The notes: generated from the letters alone by a model not told the origin. Positions 1 to 6,631 are shown, counted from the first letter of the stretch. The stretch: 6,814 nt of DNA from Candidatus Omnitrophota bacterium (GCA_023248175.1 JAHFFC010000031.1:1-6814); one strand, 5' to 3'. Numbers and translations are program-made.

Positions 1-1841
1 GTGTGGCAAGCGTAGCATCCTTGACGGCTAACGATCTTCTTGCCCAGAAAGACCAGTTTACTCTGGTGGCTCATATTGTTGAGTTCTTTTTCAGCGTCCG
101 CACGAGTCATGTTTTTCTGCAGATAGCCGAGAGCTAAGTCATCGAGCACTTGCGGTTTCATTTCCGGTAGAGGCTGATTCTCAAACTCGCTGTTCCGCAG
201 AGAGAGGAGGTAGTTGGTAATATCCGCCGCTTCTTGGTCGCTCAAGCGCAAGTTCGGCATTCGGGACTCTTTTGAGTAATGCTTTGGATCTTTAAGCCAG
301 CTGTAGAGCCATTCGGGTGTCACTTTACTTCCGAGTCCGGAGAGTTCAGGTCCAAAGTTGTTTGGAGGCATGCCGGCGAGTGAGTGACAACCCAAGCATC
401 CGATTTGCTTCACCAGTTTCTCGCCATTCTGTAGACTGCCTTGGACAGGGGACTTGGTCAACGAGACTGGTTCGGAAACGGTCAGTAAATAAGTTGCTAC
501 TCCTTCAATGACAGCATTGCTCTTTTCCTTGTCTTCAGGTGAAGAGGTATTGGAAAGATGGAAGAACCGTGGCATCTTCGTTGTTGTTCTGAAGTCCTTG
601 GGATCCTGCAACCAGCGGACGATCCATTCCCGGTTGACTTTGCTTTGGAGATGCTCAAGTCCAGGGCCCGGTTTCCAGCGATCTTCAAACCCTTTAATCT
701 TGTGACAGGTGAAACAGCCGTAGACTTCTGCCAGTTTTCTTCCCTGGTTGAGTTTGTCGGCCTGCGGAACACTCATGACATTTTGATGGCATTGATTGCA
801 GGAGGCTTGCAGGTGATTAATAGGAAGCATATTCGCTTCCCATTTCTCCAGCGTGTGCCAGTGATATTTCTTTTGCCACTCTTCTTTCTGCTCTTCACTG
901 TGAGGTGTATGTGCCGAGTTAACGAAACTCACTGAATGGCCATTGCCGCCATGACAAATAGTACAGCCAAATTTCTCCAACGGATGCGGAGAAGTTGCGC
1001 CGAGGTAGAGATCCATGTTGGGATGGGATCTAAACGGCTGAGGAGCATTTTCAAAACCTTTTTGGTCAATTCCCAAGTGGCAAGTGGTGCATCGGTCAAC
1101 CTTATTGACCTTGGTAAAATGGTAATCGTCATAGAGATCTTCCAAAACCACCTGCTGAATTCGGAGTGAGGGGGCAGCAAAATCAATCATGGGGGCATTG
1201 AGGATTTCTTTTGCCAGGGTCGGTTCGATTGCTTTTAACTTCTTTTCAATACGGATCTTTTCCTGCTCTAACGATCGGATCTCTTTGTCTAACTTTTTCT
1301 CCTGAGCGGTAAATTCTGCCAGCTTCGCCTCTTTTTCTTGTTTTTGTTTTTCCTTTTGCTCCAATGCTAGCTTTGCCTCTGTAATTTTCGGTTGGAGGTG
1401 TTTCAGTTTCTTGTCATACTCCTCGGCTTTTCGCACGTCCCGCTTCTGGTATTTTTCAAAGAAAAACTTGAACGAATCATCAAATTGCTTGAGGTTTTGA
1501 TACTTTGTTTTGGCCTGGATGGCTTTAACGCTGGCTTGATCGACCTCTTTCTCTAGAGTTTGATAATCGGATTGGTGGTCTTTGAGGGCATTTTCAGCTT
1601 CGTGCAGCAGTTGGGTGAGATTGTCTAGTTTGGACTTGTCAATCTTCTGATCGGCTTGGCGTAGCTCTTCCTTGGTTTTTTCGATTCGCAGTTCAATGAA
1701 CTTCTTCTGCCACTCTTTCCAATCCCTGGCATAATCCTGGCCGACCATCCAGATAAGAGATCCCAAAAGAATCAGACTCACGATGGCAAACCACATCGTG
1801 GTTTTTTTTAGGCTATACAGCGTCGGTTCTTGATTGGGCAT
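1..1841 (-). CDS. Multihaem c-type cytochrome with N-terminal anchor and long coiled coil (bc complex cytochrome c subunit), partial
   Basis: The reading frame is open from an ATG at 1841 to the left edge: 613 residues, C-terminus outside the window. Residues about 15-34 form one hydrophobic helix (uncleaved anchor). Residues about 40-210 are rich in K, E and Q with heptad-like spacing, so a long coiled coil. Six CxxCH haem c sites follow: CTTCH 251-255, CTICH 293-297, CNQCH 348-352, CFTCH 376-380, CLGCH 482-486 and CYACH 609-613, the last ending at the window edge. The fourth and fifth sit in class I cytochrome c-like units, each followed by a Met-Pro (M423, M528) that could be the sixth haem ligand. 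The start lies 3 nt after the subunit IV stop with no Shine-Dalgarno, so translation is probably coupled. Inferred role: periplasmic electron acceptor from the Rieske protein, replacing cytochrome c1 or f. Haem ligation is family knowledge; subunit membership is inferred from operon position. Confidence 0.93.
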   Translation of the reverse strand, partial: MPNQEPTLYSLKKTTMWFAIVSLILLGSLIWMVGQDYARDWKEWQKKFIELRIEKTKEELRQADQKIDKSKLDNLTQLLHEAENALKDHQSDYQTLEKEVDQASVKAIQAKTKYQNLKQFDDSFKFFFEKYQKRDVRKAEEYDKKLKHLQPKITEAKLALEQKEKQKQEKEAKLAEFTAQEKKLDKEIRSLEQEKIRIEKKLKAIEPTLAKEILNAPMIDFAAPSLRIQQVVLEDLYDDYHFTKVNKVDRCTTCHLGIDQKGFENAPQPFRSHPNMDLYLGATSPHPLEKFGCTICHGGNGHSVSFVNSAHTPHSEEQKEEWQKKYHWHTLEKWEANMLPINHLQASCNQCHQNVMSVPQADKLNQGRKLAEVYGCFTCHKIKGFEDRWKPGPGLEHLQSKVNREWIVRWLQDPKDFRTTTKMPRFFHLSNTSSPEDKEKSNAVIEGVATYLLTVSEPVSLTKSPVQGSLQNGEKLVKQIGCLGCHSLAGMPPNNFGPELSGLGSKVTPEWLYSWLKDPKHYSKESRMPNLRLSDQEAADITNYLLSLRNSEFENQPLPEMKPQVLDDLALGYLQKNMTRADAEKELNNMSHQSKLVFLGKKIVSRQGCYACH

Positions 1842-1844
1842 GGG

Positions 1845-2927
1845 TTAGATGTTAAAGAAATATTCAGGAATCGCCACGATGTATTTGAGGTTAAACGCCC
1901 ACCGCAGATACATCTTGATGGGGAGTGAGATCATCAATAACATCAGCATCACTAAAATGCTGTATCGGATGATTCCATATTGGGTGTATCGCTCTTTTAG
2001 GAATGTCTTTGCCAGAACCGCCGGCGGTACTAAAAGGTAAAAGGCGATCAGTAAAATGCCAGGGGCCTCGCGAAGATACCATTGCTTGGGAAGTCCCATC
2101 CCGAGCCATTTAATAAAAACCAGTTCAGAGAGATTGACATTAACCAGCGGCACTACTTTATGGATATCCCATTCCTCAAAGGGCCCGAAGAAATTCCAAT
2201 TAGGGCCTCGGAGGAAGGTGCCGTAAAGAATCAAAAGAATCCAAAGGATCCAAAATCCGGAGAGGAAACAGGTGATTCCAAAACGGCGTTTTTTGAAGCA
2301 ATAGAAACCAGAAGTACTGGTATCTCGATCAATATAGGGAATCGAGCAAAGCCCCAGAATAATGAGCGTCGGCAAAAGTACACCAGCGATCCATGGGTCA
2401 AAATAAACCAACATTTCCTGCAATCCCAGGAAATACCAAGGAGCTTTACTGGGATTGGGGGAGACTGTGGGGTTAGCCGGCTCTTCCAGCGGGGCTTTTA
2501 ACAAAAGCGACCATAAAACCAGCCCCACTGCGTAAACCAGGGCAACGACAAACTCGATATAAATGAGATAAGGAAAGACATAGACTTTTTCGTTGGTCTC
2601 CACTTGTTCGATCGTCGGTTCTCCTTTTTCCATCCGCTGGTCGTTTTCGACTGCTTTCTTCATCGCATACCAGGTGAAGTAACTGAAGATAAAAATCATG
2701 CCGACGATCGGAACATTGTCAGGAGTGCTGATGATTTTTCGGAAATGGTCATCGGTGAGACCAATCCCAAAAAATAGGAAAACTAGAATTACTGCTGGCA
2801 GAGCCACCTTTTTAGAGGTACATTGACGGGGAAAAGTGACAAAGATGCCAAAAATAATCACCACCGCCGTGAAGATCGTAACGGGGGAACTGATAGAGTT
2901 GATGAATTCTTTAAAGGTTTCTAGCAT
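1845..2927 (-). CDS. Cytochrome b C-terminal half (subunit IV-like) of a bc complex, enlarged
   Basis: A 360-residue polytopic membrane protein. The central part (about 115-200) matches cytochrome b6f subunit IV: KVYVFPYLIY, then EPANPT (compare EPADPF in subunit IV), then the Qo-site motif region KAPWYF at 161-166. The usual PEWY tetrad is read here as APWY (162-165), so the glutamate is absent. Unlike plastid subunit IV (about 160 residues, three helices), it has extra helices before the core (about 14-32, 42-58, 71-91) and after it (about 220-240, 288-306, 318-340). I place the start at ATG 2927 (MLETFKEF). An in-frame ATG at 2963 would only add 12 residues encoded by the adjacent heptamer repeat. 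Neither start has a Shine-Dalgarno. It pairs with the b6-like protein upstream, from which it is separated by an inserted element, and lies 3 nt before the multihaem cytochrome gene. The family is clear; the exact start is less sure. Confidence 0.92.
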   Translation of the reverse strand: MLETFKEFINSISSPVTIFTAVVIIFGIFVTFPRQCTSKKVALPAVILVFLFFGIGLTDDHFRKIISTPDNVPIVGMIFIFSYFTWYAMKKAVENDQRMEKGEPTIEQVETNEKVYVFPYLIYIEFVVALVYAVGLVLWSLLLKAPLEEPANPTVSPNPSKAPWYFLGLQEMLVYFDPWIAGVLLPTLIILGLCSIPYIDRDTSTSGFYCFKKRRFGITCFLSGFWILWILLILYGTFLRGPNWNFFGPFEEWDIHKVVPLVNVNLSELVFIKWLGMGLPKQWYLREAPGILLIAFYLLVPPAVLAKTFLKERYTQYGIIRYSILVMLMLLMISLPIKMYLRWAFNLKYIVAIPEYFFNI

Positions 2928-2936
2928 ATTAAGTAT

Positions 2937-2995
2937 AAATTCCAAATTCCAAACCCATCGCATCTGTTTGTGATTTGTAATTTGTGGTTTGTAAT
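2937..2995. repeat. 7-bp tandem repeat arrays, left part
   Basis: On the plus strand AAATTCC occurs twice in tandem at 2937-2950, followed by a degenerate unit AAACCCA. After a 9-bp gap come four heptamers of pattern TTTGTRR at 2967-2994 (TTTGTGA, TTTGTAA, TTTGTGG, TTTGTAA). The second array resumes at 3118 beyond the inserted element. The period of 7 resembles the short tandemly repeated repetitive (STRR) heptamers described in cyanobacteria, but the units here are different and I do not assign a family. The array explains the spurious N-terminal extension of the subunit IV frame. Confidence 0.8.
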
Positions 2996-3117
2996 CTCAC
3001 CTTACGCAGTACTGTCATTCTGAACGAAGCGTAGCGAAGTGCCCGCCTCAGGCGAAAAGAACCCCATGAGGATGTCCCACAACAGGATGTCCCAGTGGGG
3101 GAACTGCGTAACATGAG
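2996..3117. mobile_element. MITE-like element, copy 1 (122 bp), between the two cytochrome b genes
   Basis: Terminal inverted repeats are ctcaccttacgcagt (2996-3010) and actgcgtaacatgag (3103-3117), matching at 13 of 15 positions. A perfect 7-bp direct repeat TTGTAAT flanks it (2989-2995 and 3118-3124), as expected of a target-site duplication. The first 70 bp are identical to copy 2 at 67 positions, differing at 3011, 3029 and 3035. The inner part differs: here an 11-bp unit AGGATGTCCCA is repeated at 3069-3079 and 3084-3094, enclosed by CCCCA and TGGGG. CGCCTCAGGCG near 3045-3055 is a short palindrome. No transposase is encoded, so it would be non-autonomous. Caveat: it sits in a 7-bp-period array, which on its own can mimic a 7-bp duplication. 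Confidence 0.82.
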
Positions 3118-3137
3118 TTGTAATTTGTGATTTGCGG
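3118..3137. repeat. 7-bp tandem repeat array, right part
   Basis: This continues the TTTGTRR array cut by the element: TTGTAAT at 3118-3124 repeats the sequence at 2989-2995, followed in phase by TTTGTGA (3124-3130) and TTTGCGG (3131-3137). Deleting the element and one duplication rejoins the two sides into six consecutive heptamers in phase (TTTGTGA, TTTGTAA, TTTGTGG, TTTGTAA, TTTGTGA, TTTGCGG). It ends 1 bp before the b6 stop codon. Confidence 0.75.
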
Positions 3138-3138
3138 T

Positions 3139-3912
3139 TCATAACGGCCCACTAATCCCTCCGTCCTTACGGATTCTCCAAAAATGAACCGCCATCAACA
3201 CGACAGCAATTGTCGGAATAAAAACGCAATGGAGGATATAAAAACGCAGTAATGCCCCTGCCCCGACAAACCGGCCGCCCAGCAACGCAAAACGGACATC
3301 ACTTCCTGAATGGACCAATTGAATATCACCGATGGAAAGGAGCGCTGCTCCCGGCCCTTCATGTCCCAGAAAAGGAGTAGCGCGTGCCATGTTAGAGCCA
3401 ACAGTGATTGCCCACATTGCCAATTGATCCCACGGAAGAAGGTATCCAGTGAAGCTTAGGAGCATTGTCAGTACAAGAAGAATCACCCCGATCACCCAGT
3501 TAAATTCTCGCGGAGGTTTATACGAGCCGGTCATGAAAACTCGGAACATATGGAGCCATACCGTAATAATCATCGCGTGGGCTCCCCATCGGTGCAGCTC
3601 GCGCATGATTCCAAACGGCACGTGCTCACGCAGGGCCAGGATGTCGTTATAGGCGTATTCCACCGTTGGACGATAATAGAACATCAAAAGGATTCCGCTA
3701 ACGACGAGCGTCAGGAAAACAAAAAACGAAAGCCCGCCGGCGCACCAGGTAAATCCAAACCGAGCCCCTGATTTTCGTACTTTAACAGGGTGGAGGTGGA
3801 AGAAAACGTTGGTCAAGACCGTCATCGCGCGATCCCGTTCAGAATCGCTGTAACCGTGACGGAACATAGATTTCCAGAGCTGAGTTTCTTTGATTTTTTT
3901 GAAATTAAACAT
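3139..3912 (-). CDS. petB: Cytochrome b6-like protein (cytochrome b N-terminal half)
   Basis: 257 residues from ATG 3912. The four-helix core carries two bis-histidine haem b sites: H107 (ELHRWGAH) with H121 (WLHMFR) in helix B, and H228 (FYILH) with H243 (AVHFWRIRK) in helix D. The helix D spacing of 15 is as in b6, and the protein ends in GISGPL exactly like b6, so the gene is naturally split rather than broken. GYLLPWDQ (156-163) is the conserved Qo-side motif. Cys57 in FTWCAGG aligns with the b6 cysteine (YCLGG) that binds haem ci covalently. Compared with b6 (about 215 residues) there is an extra N-terminal stretch and a longer loop between helices C and D (about 180-215). An alternative TTG start at 3927 overlaps the Rieske stop and would add five residues; I prefer the ATG because GAGG lies 9 nt upstream. 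It forms the transmembrane haem core with the subunit IV-like protein. Confidence 0.95.
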   Translation of the reverse strand: MFNFKKIKETQLWKSMFRHGYSDSERDRAMTVLTNVFFHLHPVKVRKSGARFGFTWCAGGLSFFVFLTLVVSGILLMFYYRPTVEYAYNDILALREHVPFGIMRELHRWGAHAMIITVWLHMFRVFMTGSYKPPREFNWVIGVILLVLTMLLSFTGYLLPWDQLAMWAITVGSNMARATPFLGHEGPGAALLSIGDIQLVHSGSDVRFALLGGRFVGAGALLRFYILHCVFIPTIAVVLMAVHFWRIRKDGGISGPL

Positions 3913-3921
3913 TTTTAAAAA

Positions 3922-3925
3922 CCTC
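3922..3925 (-). promoter_or_regulatory. Ribosome binding site of the b6-like gene
   Basis: GAGG on the minus strand overlaps the Rieske TGA stop and ends 9 nt before the ATG at 3912. It decides between this ATG and the upstream TTG at 3927, for which GAGG would lie within the coding sequence. Confidence 0.6.
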
Positions 3926-4448
3926 AAACAGTCAAAAACGACTCAGGGTTATTCCATTCTCCTTTTTCCTGCTGGAATTTCTTGCTCTTATCAATCAAAA
4001 TTTGTCCGTCTTCCGCTAGCATAATGCGATATCGTTCTAAAGGACGCGGGGCAGGTCCCTCAAAATTGATTCCGACCTTTGTAAATCCACTTCCATGACA
4101 GGGGCATTTGAATTTTTCTTCCCCCTGCAACCAGTTGGGTGTACACCCCAGATGGGTGCAGATTGTAGACAGAGCATAAATTCCTTCTGGGGTACGAACC
4201 ATCCAAACACCGTACTTTTCTTTCCATCGTTCATCAACGATGCCAATTTCATAATCTTCGGGGAAACCGGCTTTAAAAGAGGTCTGCGGTTCGAAAAGGA
4301 CGTTAGGAAATAAGTATCGCAGGACCAGTGAAAGGGCCCCGCCCGTTGCTGCCGCAAAAGCGCTCCACGCTAAGACCATCCACGAAAGAAATTGACGACG
4401 TCCCATCTGCGTTCCGCCAGGTTCATTTTCCTCTTTTCTTGTGTTCAT
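3924..4448 (-). CDS. Rieske [2Fe-2S] iron-sulfur protein of the bc complex
   Basis: 174 residues (qcrA/petC type). N-terminal GRRQFLSW at 16-23 is a twin-arginine motif, followed by a hydrophobic helix (about 22-46) that serves as signal anchor. The cluster-binding boxes are CTHLGC (97-102) and CPCHGS (115-120). Expected cluster ligands are C97, H99, C115 and H118, with a C102-C117 disulfide, typical of high-potential Rieske proteins. The residue two after the box-II serine is Phe122 (CPCHGSGF) where mitochondrial proteins have Tyr; losing that hydroxyl lowers the redox potential in studied mutants, so a lower-potential, possibly menaquinol-linked cluster is inferred. The ATG overlaps the HEAT gene stop by 4 bp (ATGA) without a clear Shine-Dalgarno, indicating coupled translation. 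A start at Met15 is possible and would keep the twin-arginine motif. It transfers one electron from quinol to the cytochrome c subunit. Confidence 0.97.
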   Translation of the reverse strand: MNTRKEENEPGGTQMGRRQFLSWMVLAWSAFAAATGGALSLVLRYLFPNVLFEPQTSFKAGFPEDYEIGIVDERWKEKYGVWMVRTPEGIYALSTICTHLGCTPNWLQGEEKFKCPCHGSGFTKVGINFEGPAPRPLERYRIMLAEDGQILIDKSKKFQQEKGEWNNPESFLTV

Positions 4449-5317
4449 CTTATGTATTCTTGTGGCTGCTTAAGATACTCCATCGCCTCAATCGCGGCTT
4501 GTCTTACCTTTAAACTTTTGTCTTCTTTAGAGAGAGTTTCCAAAATCGGAACGGTCTCTTCCCGTTTTGTCAACGCTAGCCCCTTGGCCGCATTGATCAT
4601 CACTTTTTCTATTTCCTCATCGTTCATATGATTGGCTGACAAAATCGAACGATCCAGCATTTTTGCCAAAATCTGCCATCCGGAATCATTGCCAAGCCGC
4701 GCTAAACTGAGAGAGGCATTCCATCGGATCTCCTCGACAGGATCTTCCAACAGGGGAGTCAAGGAAGGAACGGTCTGTGGGTCTCCTAAAACGCCAAGCA
4801 CGTACGCCGCCATTTTCCGAAGTTGCGGATTCTCACTTTTCAAAAAGGAAAGAATATCAGAGATGGCTTCCTTACTTTGAACAACTCCCAGCGCCCAAAG
4901 GACGTAGAGTTGGACTTCGTCGTTTTGGTCATTGACGAGGGATTCATGAAGAGCCGCCGCGGCTTGAGGATTGTGAAAATAACTGAGAGCCAATGACATG
5001 TATGCCCGTGTTTTAGGATCGTAGTGAGTTGTATCGCGCAGGATATGAATCACTTCCTTCATCACGCCTTCGTTTCGAATCGTTGCCGGATTTCGGTTGA
5101 GCTCGTTGGAAAGCTCAAATGCTTTTTGCCATCGCTTACTGGGAGAACCGGTTTTAATCGCCGTGATGAGTGATTCCGGAGTTTCTTCTTCGTTTGTCAA
5201 GAAAACCACGGTGCAGAGCAACAACGCCATCCCCACCGCGATCAAAAGAGGAAAAATAAAAAGGCCAAAAAACAATTTTCTCCGCGGATTCGGTTGTGGC
5301 TCGTTTTCTGCTTCCAT
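4445..5317 (-). CDS. Membrane-anchored HEAT-repeat protein, first gene of the bc operon
   Basis: 290 residues. A proline- and arginine-bearing N-terminus (PNPRRK, 9-14) precedes one transmembrane helix (about 15-41). The rest is helical, with HEAT/PBS-lyase-like repeats seen around 100-130, 132-163, 164-194, 195-220 and 236-285; clearest are MAAYVLGVLGDPQTVPSL and IRWNASLSLARLG. The positive N-terminus suggests that the repeat domain faces the periplasm. It overlaps the Rieske start by 4 bp and is the promoter-proximal gene, so it is very likely made with the complex. HEAT repeats bind proteins; an accessory or assembly role is inference, and no enzyme motif is visible. The ATG at 5317 lies only 8 nt after a perfect -10 box, so the mRNA may be leaderless. 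The only Shine-Dalgarno-like sequence, AGG, falls between the -10 box and the predicted transcription start. Confidence 0.9.
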   Translation of the reverse strand: MEAENEPQPNPRRKLFFGLFIFPLLIAVGMALLLCTVVFLTNEEETPESLITAIKTGSPSKRWQKAFELSNELNRNPATIRNEGVMKEVIHILRDTTHYDPKTRAYMSLALSYFHNPQAAAALHESLVNDQNDEVQLYVLWALGVVQSKEAISDILSFLKSENPQLRKMAAYVLGVLGDPQTVPSLTPLLEDPVEEIRWNASLSLARLGNDSGWQILAKMLDRSILSANHMNDEEIEKVMINAAKGLALTKREETVPILETLSKEDKSLKVRQAAIEAMEYLKQPQEYIR

Positions 5318-5325
5318 TCAGACCT

Positions 5326-5353
5326 ATTATATGCAGTTGGCAGGGATTGTCAA
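5326..5353 (-). promoter_or_regulatory. Consensus sigma70-type promoter of the cytochrome bc operon
   Basis: On the minus strand TTGACA (5348-5353) and TATAAT (5326-5331) are separated by 16 bp, both hexamers matching consensus perfectly. The -35 box contains the TGA stop codon of the MFS gene (5350-5352). Transcription would start about 7 nt past the -10 box, at about 5318-5319, that is 1-2 nt before the ATG at 5317. No terminator is seen between the MFS gene and this promoter, so MFS read-through into the operon is also possible. Confidence 0.8.
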
Positions 5354-6624
5354 TCGTGAATGGGAATTGCTCTTTGCTTTGTCAATCTTCCTCCCACAAC
5401 CACCGTGAACGAAACCAACGTCGCCGTCAGCAAGAAGGGAAGTCTGAATCCAATATCGTAAAGAATCCCACCCCAGGTGGGACCCACGACTCTGCCGAGT
5501 GCCGCTATCCCTTGGGAAGTTCCCATCATTTGCCCTACTTTGGCTGGATCCCCCTTTTTTGACAAGAGGCTGTTTAAAGTAGGTCCATTCAAGCTTCCAC
5601 CGATGGACATGATCACAATAAAAAGAGTTAAGAGATGTTCCGAACCTGCAAAAGGAATTAAAACCATTCCGATCACCATCAAAACACTCCCAACCAGGAA
5701 AAGTTTTTCCTCTGGGTATTTCTTGGTCAGCAGGCGAATTAAACCCCCTTGAATAAGAACTGCAATGAGCCCCATATAAATATATTGAAACCCAACATGT
5801 TCTGCCGAGAGGTTTAAAACTCCTTTGCAAAAAAGAGGGAAAGAGCTGTACAGGTTCGCCTGACCGAAGGAAAGGAGAAAGGCGCTGACGAGTAAGAGTG
5901 GAAGCAGCTGTTTGCCTTCTGAGGAACTCTGTTCCAGAACCGTTCGCCAGAAGCTCTTGCTGAAAAGGCTGATTTTTACGATTCGTGATGAATCTAATTC
6001 TTGCACTTTCAATTTCTGAACAGTCTCCGGCAACTTGAACCAGACCAAAAGAAAGCTAGAGAAAGAGAGTAAAGCCGCAAAGAATCCCGGAACAGCGTAT
6101 TTATTTTGACTCATCCACTGAGAGAATGAAACCAGTCCTACTCGATGGAAGAAATCCTGAAAGGCGGGGTGAATGAATAAAGTAGAAAGAGCGGGCCCCA
6201 TAACGAATCCAATTCCAAAGGCGGCGCCAATCAAACCCATCCCCTTGGCTCTTTCTTCATGCGTAGTAACATCTGCTACATATGCTTGAGCTGTTGAGAT
6301 ATTTCCTCCCATAATGCCGGCAACAAGGCGGGAAACAAAAAGCAATCCAAGAGAGTTAGAGAATGCAAACAATAGATAAGCCAGTGAGGCACCAAGTGTA
6401 CTCATCAACATAATCGCTCTTCGTCCAATGCGATCCGAGTAACTTCCCCATAGAGGAGAAAAGATCAATTGAGCAAAGGAGTAGAGACTGTAGAGGAGTC
6501 CAATAGCCACGGCCGACGCGTGGAACTGAGAGGCGTAAAATGGGAGAAGAGGCAGAACAATTCCGAATCCAATCAGGTCAATCAGTACCACCAGGAAAAC
6601 AGTAGCCAGCGCCGCTTTCTTCAT
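5350..6624 (-). CDS. MFS transporter, DHA1/TetA-like drug:H+ antiporter family
   Basis: 424 residues, the usual length for 12-helix MFS carriers. Helix 1 has the DHA1-type acidic motif (VVLIDLIGFGIVLPLLPFY, D16). Motif A between helices 2 and 3 is GSYSDRIGRR (60-69). Helix 4 has the conserved arginine (R99, VSRLVAG), and helix 5 has a motif C-like GIGFVMGPALS (137-147). The C-terminal half has GRVVGPTWGG (377-386), a perfect GxxxGPxxGG. Family knowledge says proton-driven export of a small molecule from the cytoplasm; the substrate cannot be read from sequence. An upstream ATG at 6654 would add ten residues encoded by the inserted repeat. I prefer ATG 6624 because AAGGTGAG lies 7 nt upstream. 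Its stop codon lies within the next operon's -35 box. No functional link to the bc genes is evident. Confidence 0.92.
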   Translation of the reverse strand: MKKAALATVFLVVLIDLIGFGIVLPLLPFYASQFHASAVAIGLLYSLYSFAQLIFSPLWGSYSDRIGRRAIMLMSTLGASLAYLLFAFSNSLGLLFVSRLVAGIMGGNISTAQAYVADVTTHEERAKGMGLIGAAFGIGFVMGPALSTLFIHPAFQDFFHRVGLVSFSQWMSQNKYAVPGFFAALLSFSSFLLVWFKLPETVQKLKVQELDSSRIVKISLFSKSFWRTVLEQSSSEGKQLLPLLLVSAFLLSFGQANLYSSFPLFCKGVLNLSAEHVGFQYIYMGLIAVLIQGGLIRLLTKKYPEEKLFLVGSVLMVIGMVLIPFAGSEHLLTLFIVIMSIGGSLNGPTLNSLLSKKGDPAKVGQMMGTSQGIAALGRVVGPTWGGILYDIGFRLPFLLTATLVSFTVVVGGRLTKQRAIPIHD

Positions 6625-6631
6625 ATTTTTA

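Noticed and set aside
558..935. 125-residue plus-strand open frame opposite the multihaem cytochrome
   Set aside because: It is antisense to a frame with clear haem motifs, has no ribosome site and no recognisable protein features.
2082..2501. 139-residue plus-strand open frame opposite subunit IV
   Set aside because: It is a shadow of the subunit IV frame; its composition is explained by the antisense of membrane codons.
2932..2937. TATACT as a -10 box giving a leaderless subunit IV mRNA
   Set aside because: It lies only 4 nt before the ATG and no -35-like sequence is found 16-18 bp upstream.
2928..2963. Longer N-terminus for the subunit IV-like gene (ATG 2963)
   Set aside because: The 12 added residues are encoded by the heptamer repeat and no ribosome site supports the earlier ATG.
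2929..3114. 61-codon minus-strand open frame through element copy 1
   Set aside because: It consists of the element plus heptamer repeats, has no ribosome binding site and no protein-like composition. I keep it only as a possible coupling frame, not as a gene.
2996..3117. Element copy 1 as an intrinsic terminator
   Set aside because: The inverted repeats are over 90 bp apart and are not followed by a run of T on the minus strand; downstream genes complete the same complex.
2967..3137. CRISPR array
   Set aside because: Repeat units are 7 bp with no spacers of regular length and no cas genes; the spacing is a tandem array interrupted by an element.
1845..3912. Cytochrome b gene broken in two by the element (pseudogene)
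   Set aside because: The first half ends in GISGPL exactly as cytochrome b6 does and the second starts as a complete subunit, so this is the natural b6/subunit IV split.
5327..5830. 167-residue minus-strand open frame overlapping the MFS gene
   Set aside because: It is an alternate frame within a clear MFS coding sequence, with atypical composition and no start signals.
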